Positions 59,594 to 64,000 of a DNA stretch of 64,000 nucleotides are shown here, in pieces. Source of the DNA: Blastococcus aggregatus. GTDB lineage: Bacteria; Actinomycetota; Actinomycetes; Mycobacteriales; Geodermatophilaceae. The stretch's first letter is position 1. Every line of letters begins with the position of its first letter. The stretch spans positions 310,001 through 374,000 of the forward strand of contig NZ_OBQI01000001.1 of NCBI RefSeq assembly GCF_900221005.1, given 5' to 3'. The translations under genes and the position numbers were made by a program. The notes beneath the pieces are model-generated. The model worked only from the letters and a program-made list of their open reading frames with translations, made no database searches and was not told where the DNA came from.

Positions 59594-59799
59594 CACGACG
59601 AAACGTGTATGTCATGACGTCGATCACCTCAGACACTGAGTCCCGCCAGTCCATGATGGGCGGAGCTCAGCGTCCATCTTCGGCCCGCTGGCCATGGTCC
59701 CCAGCGCTCCCGGCGCTCATCGGCCGCTTGCTCACCCGACCCCTGCAGCATCGACCTGGGAAGTCAGGCTGAGCCGCAGGCCACGGAACGGGAGGCGTG

Positions 59800-60267
59800 A
59801 TGCGCGAGGAGAGCGAGGAGCCGGACCTGCGGTGGCGCACCGCGGACGCCGCGGACCTGCCGTTCATCCAGGTGGCCGAGCTGGACTACATCCGCGCCCA
59901 CGAGCCGGACCAGGAAGCGGCCTGGCTCGCGGTCGTGGACCGCAACCGGCAGCTCTGGGCCGAGAACCTGGAGCGGACCACCGTGGCCGAGGTGGGTGGG
60001 ACGCCGGTCGGCTACGGGATGTGGGCCGTCCTGGAGGGGGTCGCCACCGTCGTCACCCTCCACGTGGCACCCGCGCACCGGCGCTCCGGGCTGGGCCGCC
60101 GGCTGCTGGACACGGTGGGCGACGACGCCCGACGGAGCGGCCACGACGTCCTCGCGCTGGGCGTCCACCGGGAGAACCCGGCCCGGCACCTCTACGAGTC
60201 GGCCGGCTTCACGCTCACCGGCGAGGACGGCGACTACCTGCTGTTCCGCCGCGACCTGGACGGCTGA
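59800..60267 (+). CDS. GNAT family N-acetyltransferase
   Basis: A 155-residue single-domain GNAT. The acetyl-CoA loop is HVAPAHRRSGLGRRLLDTVGDDARRSG and the C-terminal part GVHRENPARHLYESAGFTLTGED is the RimI/GNAT pattern. It is start ATG 59800 after GGGAGG. It resumes the high GC of the backbone to the right of the GC-poor segment. Acceptor unknown. Confidence 0.87.
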   Translation: MREESEEPDLRWRTADAADLPFIQVAELDYIRAHEPDQEAAWLAVVDRNRQLWAENLERTTVAEVGGTPVGYGMWAVLEGVATVVTLHVAPAHRRSGLGRRLLDTVGDDARRSGHDVLALGVHRENPARHLYESAGFTLTGEDGDYLLFRRDLDG

Positions 60268-60280
60268 CCCGCGGCGGGAA

Positions 60281-60296
60281 CGCTCCCGCGGGAGCG
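60281..60296. terminator. Bidirectional terminator between GNAT and YezG-like genes
   Basis: CGCTCCCG and CGGGAGCG form a perfect 8-base inverted repeat with no spacer, between two convergent genes. Confidence 0.55.
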
Positions 60297-60304
60297 CCGA
60301 CCGG

Positions 60305-61045
60305 TCAGCCGGCGTCGGCCGCCCGTTGCGCGAGCCACTCGGGCAGGGGTGCCGACGCCCGCGGGAACCGGCGCAGCTCCTCGACGTAGTCCTCGGCCGC
60401 GATCGGCTCCCCCGCCGGCTCGAGGTTGTAGTTGAAGCCCGGGAGGAGCTGCCCGGCCGCCCGGTCGGCGGTGAACTCGAGCTCGAGCCAGGTGCCGCGC
60501 TCGGGAGTCCACATCAGCTGCTTGAGCTCCTCCACCGCGGCGCGCACGTCCTCCGGCGCGCCCTGGAGATCGACGGAGCCATCCGGGGTGGTGGCGGTGA
60601 AGAGGTCCCGGCGCCGGTCGCCGATCAGCGTCGCGGCGTAGCGCAGGTGGGTCCACTCCTCCGGTGCGGCGTCGACGAGCCCGCCCGCGATCTCCCGCAC
60701 GACGGTCGTCTGGTCCCGGGCGGGGACGCTGTCGGCGACCTGCCAGGCGACGGTCACCCCGTCCGGGGCGAGCACGTGACCGGCGGCCGTGAGGACGTCG
60801 AGGATCGACTTCGGCGGTTCGGCGACCGTGTACAGCAGGACGACGGCCGGCTCGTCCCCCTCGCGCTCGGCGATCTGGCGGGTCTTCAGCGCGTAGATGT
60901 AGGCGTTCAGCTTGGACCGCAGCTCCTCGGCGAGCGCCGTTGTGCTGTCGGGCGTGTAGGGCCGGTCCTCGGTGAGGAGGAGGGTCAGCAAGCCGTCGGA
61001 GGCCCGGGCGATGGAGTCGATCGTCTGCGCGTCGCGAACAGCCAC
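60305..61045 (-). CDS. DUF6572-like plus YezG (DUF600)-like two-domain protein
   Basis: A 246-residue cytoplasmic protein. Residues about 1-105 (VRDAQTIDSIARASDGLLTLLLTEDRPY, LRSKLNAYIYALKTRQIA, AVVLLYTVAEPPKSIL) resemble DUF6572. Residues about 120-225 (REIAGGLVDAAPEEWTHLRYAATLIGDR, GTWLELEFTADRAAGQLLPGFNYNLEPAG, YVEELRRFPR) resemble YezG/DUF600, a fold found in antitoxins and immunity proteins of LXG-type systems. Both matches are from memory. GGGAGGAT precedes GTG 61045. No toxin gene is adjacent, so an antitoxin role is not shown. Confidence 0.65.
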   Translation of the reverse strand: MAVRDAQTIDSIARASDGLLTLLLTEDRPYTPDSTTALAEELRSKLNAYIYALKTRQIAEREGDEPAVVLLYTVAEPPKSILDVLTAAGHVLAPDGVTVAWQVADSVPARDQTTVVREIAGGLVDAAPEEWTHLRYAATLIGDRRRDLFTATTPDGSVDLQGAPEDVRAAVEELKQLMWTPERGTWLELEFTADRAAGQLLPGFNYNLEPAGEPIAAEDYVEELRRFPRASAPLPEWLAQRAADAG

Positions 61046-61179
61046 GGCGTCATCCTCCCAGCGCCGTCGGGACAGGGCAGCGGCCCCGACGCGCCAGGCG
61101 GAGCTGGCCTCGGTTGCGGGTCGCGGTTCGGGCGTTGCTCGGCGAGCGCGGAACTTCCGGGTTCCGGCATGATCGCGAG

Positions 61180-61752
61180 ATGTCAGATGGGCGAGAGACG
61201 TCGCTGCCGCTGCCGAAATTCGTGGAGTGGTCGATCTTCCCGTTCGAGGGTGATCTCCGGGTGCGGCAGCCCAAGCCGCTGTACCCGACGGATCGCCCAC
61301 GCACCGGGGAGCCGGGTGGGGGCCCCTGTCCCGCGTGTGCGGCTGCCGATGACGAGTACATCTGGGTCGACAAGCACTGGCGGGTCAGCGCAGCCAGACC
61401 GTCCGGGGTGCCGGTGCAGCTGTTCCTCGAGACCCGCGAGCACCTCGACATGGACGACCTCGACGACGAGCTGGCCGGCGAACTGGGGCAGATGACTGTC
61501 CGGCTGGACCGGGCGATCCAGGCCATCGGTGGCATCGGCCGGGTCCACGTCGCTCGCTGGGGCGACGGTGGCTCGCACTTCCACATGTGGTTCTACGGCC
61601 GCCCCCGCGGCGCCGGGCAGATGCTCGGCTTCTGCCTGCCGATGTGGGCGCAGATCCTGCCGCCGACGCCGGATGAGCTGTGGCAGGCCAACATGGCGGT
61701 GGTCGCCACCGAGCTCGCCAAGGTGAGCGGCACGGCGATCGCCAGCCCTTAG
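61180..61752 (+). CDS. HIT-like fold protein, actinobacterial, unknown function
   Basis: A 190-residue protein. The region VHVARWGDGGSHFHMWFYGRPRG holds a His-x-His motif in the position of HIT-family enzymes, and PCPACAAADDEYIWVD carries a Cys pair (CPAC) that could bind zinc, as in galactose-1-phosphate uridylyltransferase-type HIT proteins. The rest is helical. It is a conserved-looking protein of unknown role; the HIT relationship is inferred from these two motifs only. Start ATG 61180 is chosen for MSDGRETSLPLPKF. It is convergent with the Tad operon, 11 bases apart. Confidence 0.7.
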   Translation: MSDGRETSLPLPKFVEWSIFPFEGDLRVRQPKPLYPTDRPRTGEPGGGPCPACAAADDEYIWVDKHWRVSAARPSGVPVQLFLETREHLDMDDLDDELAGELGQMTVRLDRAIQAIGGIGRVHVARWGDGGSHFHMWFYGRPRGAGQMLGFCLPMWAQILPPTPDELWQANMAVVATELAKVSGTAIASP

Positions 61753-61763
61753 GCGAGGGATGC

Positions 61764-62231
61764 TCAGCCGTCGACGTAGCGGTCGCGCACGACGACGAAC
61801 TGGCCGGTCGCGGTGTTGGCGTCGACGAACTCCGGCAGCAGCGGGATCCGCACCGTCACCGTCACGCACACCGAGAACCGCTCCCCCGGGAGCAGCGTCG
61901 GGAGGTACGTGCCGGCCGCGTCGCAGTCCGAGCCGGACGGCGCGTACTCCACCCGCACGTCGGTCGCGTCCACGCCCTGGTCCTCGACCGCCAGCTCCGC
62001 GGCCCGCAGCGCGCGCTCCTGGCCGGTTCCCCAGTCCGGCGCCGTCCCCAATGCCCGGCCGGCCTCCCGCGCCGCCGCGTTCGCCGCGAACACGCCGCGC
62101 TGCACCGCCGAGAACCCGGCCACGATGTAGACGAGCGGCACCAGCGCCACGAGCGCGATGAACACGAACTCCACCAGCGCCGAGCCGCGCTCGCCCTCGA
62201 TCTGCCCCAGCCGGGCGCGCAGCCACCTCAT
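61764..62231 (-). CDS. TadE/TadG-like pilus assembly protein
   Basis: A 155-residue pseudopilin-like protein. The N-terminal segment GERGSALVEFVFIALVALVPLVYIVAGF is the TadE signature: a charged GSALVEF start to a hydrophobic helix, like a type IV pilin with the Glu at the fifth position. The exported part has a Cys pair (DCDAAG, SVCVTV). It is the last gene of the Tad operon and overlaps the previous TadE-like stop by ATGA. Confidence 0.88.
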   Translation of the reverse strand: MRWLRARLGQIEGERGSALVEFVFIALVALVPLVYIVAGFSAVQRGVFAANAAAREAGRALGTAPDWGTGQERALRAAELAVEDQGVDATDVRVEYAPSGSDCDAAGTYLPTLLPGERFSVCVTVTVRIPLLPEFVDANTATGQFVVVRDRYVDG

Positions 62232-62638
62232 GCGCCCTCCTTCACCGCGCGGCCGGTGACCTCCAGCGGCAGCAGGTCGCCCAGCGCCGACAGCAGCGAG
62301 GGCACCGCACCCGTGCACCGAACGACGACCAGCGTCATCCCGCTCGGATCCGCCTCCTCGCCCGACGTGCAGGACAGGCCCGCGGCGGTCCGGGTGTTGG
62401 TCGCCCGGCCCACCACCTCCAGCGTGCGGGCCGCGCCCAGGGCGGAGTCGACGTCGGCGTTGGCCGCGAACCGGGCACCCTCCTGGGCGCTCGCCGTCAC
62501 CACGTTCCGGACGTGCGCGTAGACCGCCACCTGCAGGATCGCCAGCAGCAGCGCCACGATCAGCATCGAGACCAGCACGAAGTCGACGACGGCGCTCCCC
62601 CGCTCGCCGTCGTCGTCAGCGGAGCTCTGCTCAGCCAC
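62228..62638 (-). CDS. TadE-like pilus assembly protein
   Basis: A 136-residue TadE-like protein with GERGSAVVDFVLVSMLIVALLLAILQVAVYAHVRNVVTASAQEGARFAA; the usual pilin Glu is Asp here (VVDF). The exported region has two cysteines (LSCTSG, VRCTGA). Stop and start overlap with both neighbours. Both TadE-like genes follow a pilin-like gene and tadC, the normal order of an actinobacterial Tad locus. Confidence 0.87.
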   Translation of the reverse strand: MAEQSSADDDGERGSAVVDFVLVSMLIVALLLAILQVAVYAHVRNVVTASAQEGARFAANADVDSALGAARTLEVVGRATNTRTAAGLSCTSGEEADPSGMTLVVVRCTGAVPSLLSALGDLLPLEVTGRAVKEGA

Positions 62639-62837
62639 TGCTCGTGACGGAGGTGAGCGCGTTGGTCACCGCGTCGACGATGGCCGTCCGGAACGGCACG
62701 AGGATGGCCAGCACCAGCGCCGCCGTCATCACGGTGATCATCACCCAGCCCGGCACGTCACCCCGCTCCAGATCCTCGGCGTCGAGCCGCGCGGTCAGGG
62801 CAGCGAGGGCCGCCGTCAGGAATGCGAACGGGCGCAT
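62631..62837 (-). CDS. Small pilin-like protein of the Tad locus
   Basis: A 68-residue protein: MRPFAFLTAALAALTARLDAEDLERGDVPGWVMITVMTAALVLAILVPFRTAIVDAV. The RGDVPGWVMITVMTAAL run is a charged cleavage-like site followed by a hydrophobic helix, as in Flp pilins, although the Flp-typical Glu-Tyr pair is absent. The start ATG 62837 begins 30 bases after the tadC stop. It is probably the major or minor pilin of this locus. Confidence 0.7.
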   Translation of the reverse strand: MRPFAFLTAALAALTARLDAEDLERGDVPGWVMITVMTAALVLAILVPFRTAIVDAVTNALTSVTSSG

Positions 62838-62866
62838 GGCGCGTCCTTTCTCCGTGTCCACCGGCG

Positions 62867-63808
62867 TCATTGCGCCAGCGAGACGATGCTGATCAGCCCC
62901 GGGAACAGGGCGAAGAGGACAGTCACCGGCAGCACGAGGAAGACGACCGGCACCATCATGGCGATCTCCTTCCGGCCGCCGGCCTCGAGCAGGCGGCGCT
63001 TGCCGGCCTCCCGCACGTCGGCCGCCTGGGCACGCAGCACCTCGGCCAGCGGGGTGCCGCGCTCGATCGCCACCAGCAGCCCGTCGATGAAGCGCGCCAG
63101 CGGATCCAGCGACGTCCGGTCGGCTACCTGCTGCAGCGCCTCGGTCAGCGGGATCCCGGCGCGCGCCCGGCCCAGAGCGCTGCCGAGCTCGCGCGCCAGC
63201 TCACCGCCGGACAGCCGGGTGACCCGCGCGATCGCGGCGGTCGGGCTCTCCCCCGCCGTCACCGCCAGCGCGAGCAGCTCCGCGACGACCGGGAACTCCG
63301 CGAGCAGCAGTTCCTCGCGCCGGTTCACCTGCTGGGTGAGCCACCAGTCGCGGCCGAGCACCCCGCCGACCAGGCCGGCCACGCAGAACAGCCCAGCGCT
63401 GAGCACGTTCAGGCTTCCGGCGGCCGCAGAGCCGACCCCGGAGACGACGACGCCGCCGAGCAGCCCCAGCCCGCCCCACACCACCTGCTCGACGCGGAAG
63501 TCCTCGACGGTCATGTCGCCGGCGAGTGCGTCCAGCCGCCGGCGCACGGCGGCCCGGCCGCCGACGAAGCGGTCCACCAACCGGGCGCCGTCCCCGATCA
63601 CCGGGCCGAACACCCGCCGGACGGCGACCAGCAGACCCGGCTCGGTCGGGGTGCCCAGCAGCCGGGACGGCGGAGGGGTGTCGTGCACGTAGGGCGCGAG
63701 CCGGTCGACCAACCGCACCGCGCGGAACGGCGGCGCGTACCGCACCGCCAGGATCAGCCCGCCGGCCGCGACCAGCCCGAGCAGCATCCCCGTCAGACCC
63801 GGGCTCAC
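62867..63808 (-). CDS. tadC: Tad pilus inner-membrane platform protein TadC (T2SS F family)
   Basis: A 313-residue GspF-like membrane protein with four helices. The T2SSF domain is seen at FPVVAELLALAVTAGESPTAAIARVTRLSGGELARELGSALGRARAGIPLTEALQQVADR and the family ending KRRLLEAGGRKEIAMMVPVVFLVLPVTVLFALFPGL. With TadB it forms the inner-membrane platform that drives pilus assembly. GTG at 63808 overlaps the tadB stop by 4 bases (GTGA). Confidence 0.9.
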   Translation of the reverse strand: MSPGLTGMLLGLVAAGGLILAVRYAPPFRAVRLVDRLAPYVHDTPPPSRLLGTPTEPGLLVAVRRVFGPVIGDGARLVDRFVGGRAAVRRRLDALAGDMTVEDFRVEQVVWGGLGLLGGVVVSGVGSAAAGSLNVLSAGLFCVAGLVGGVLGRDWWLTQQVNRREELLLAEFPVVAELLALAVTAGESPTAAIARVTRLSGGELARELGSALGRARAGIPLTEALQQVADRTSLDPLARFIDGLLVAIERGTPLAEVLRAQAADVREAGKRRLLEAGGRKEIAMMVPVVFLVLPVTVLFALFPGLISIVSLAQ

Positions 63809-64000
63809 TGGAGCACCCGCACGTCCTGCGGCAACCGCCCGATCCGCAGCATCAACCGGTAGGCGACGAGGCAGACCGCGCCGCCGCCGACCAGGATCGC
63901 GGTTCCCAGCGGGGTGTCGTAGGCCGACAGCGTCGTGGACTGGGTGGCCAGGAGGAGCAGCACGACCCACGGCGCGGCCACCGCGAGGCGCGCGGCGGAG
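63805..64000 (-). CDS. tadB: Tad pilus platform protein TadB, C-terminal part (cut by window edge)
   Basis: The last 64 codons of a gene that enters from beyond 64000. The visible end has one or two membrane helices (APWVVLLLLATQST and GTAILVGGGAVCLVAYRLMLRIG), closing in GRLPQDVRVLQ, a typical TadB tail. The stop TGA overlaps the tadC start (GTGA). Only position and this tail support the call. Confidence 0.75.
   Translation of the reverse strand, partial: SAARLAVAAPWVVLLLLATQSTTLSAYDTPLGTAILVGGGAVCLVAYRLMLRIGRLPQDVRVLQ

Noticed and set aside
1..64000. CRISPR arrays, insertion sequences, rRNA or tRNA genes
   Set aside because: No regularly spaced repeats, transposase motifs or tRNA cloverleaf arms were found; the only tRNA-like signal is the tmRNA at 23083-23457.

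Overview
The window is chromosomal DNA of a very GC-rich actinobacterium. GTG starts are frequent, there are many 4-base GTGA/ATGA gene overlaps, the tmRNA tag (ADSNQRDFALAA) is of actinobacterial type, and F420-type enzymes and a Tad pilus locus are present. Gene content and style suggest Geodermatophilaceae or a close relative (Blastococcus, Modestobacter, Geodermatophilus); that placement is inference. About 66 genes are supported. No tRNA, rRNA, CRISPR array or intact insertion sequence was seen.

Layout. 1-3.3 kb: 5' part of typA, a small membrane protein, a DsbA-like/MauE-like redox pair, and yceI facing a MarR regulator across an 18-base palindrome. 3.9-9.9 kb: a fatty-acid block of crotonase, TetR, two acyl-CoA ligases and a patatin between the ligases. 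10-18.8 kb: a K+ channel with RCK domain, a membrane adenylate cyclase, an esterase, a DUF2207 protein, a tail-overlapping pair of F420-type genes and a MetPS-like sodium symporter pair. 18.9-22.9 kb: a three-component P450 system (ferredoxin, CYP153-like P450, ferredoxin reductase) with a TGACACAGTGTCA palindrome, a DUF1059 gene and a TetR regulator; the likely job is terminal hydroxylation of alkanes or fatty acids. 23.0-31.8 kb: ssrA (tmRNA) directly behind a translationally coupled recC-recB-recD operon. 31.8-41.5 kb: CorA, an SLC13 symporter, an SCO6745-family protein, a double GNAT, VOC and amidohydrolase genes, then TetR plus a 14-TM efflux pump and a quinone-oxidoreductase-like enzyme.

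42.0-45.6 kb: the conserved prfB-ftsE-ftsX-smpB block for ribosome rescue, release and division; smpB lies 18.5 kb from its partner ssrA. 45.7-57.5 kb: a PAS-GGDEF-EAL protein, cutA, secreted proteins and lipoproteins, a HelR/HelD-like RNA polymerase recycling ATPase, a methyltransferase, a YihY protein, a secreted lipase whose motifs resemble Candida antarctica lipase B, and a D-threonine-aldolase-like enzyme. About 57.6-59.8 kb is visibly poorer in GC and holds orphan membrane proteins and long non-coding sequence; it looks like a small acquired insertion. 59.8-64 kb: a GNAT, a DUF6572-YezG-like fusion, a HIT-like protein, and the end of a Tad pilus operon (tadB-tadC-pilin-two TadE-like genes).

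A recurring regulatory feature is a TANNNT -10 hexamer placed exactly 6-8 bases before the start codon of at least eleven genes, indicating extensive leaderless transcription. The least ordinary items are the CYP153-like system, the CalB-like lipase, the paired operators spaced 21 bp apart at the crotonase/TetR junction, the recD-ssrA junction and the low-GC insertion.
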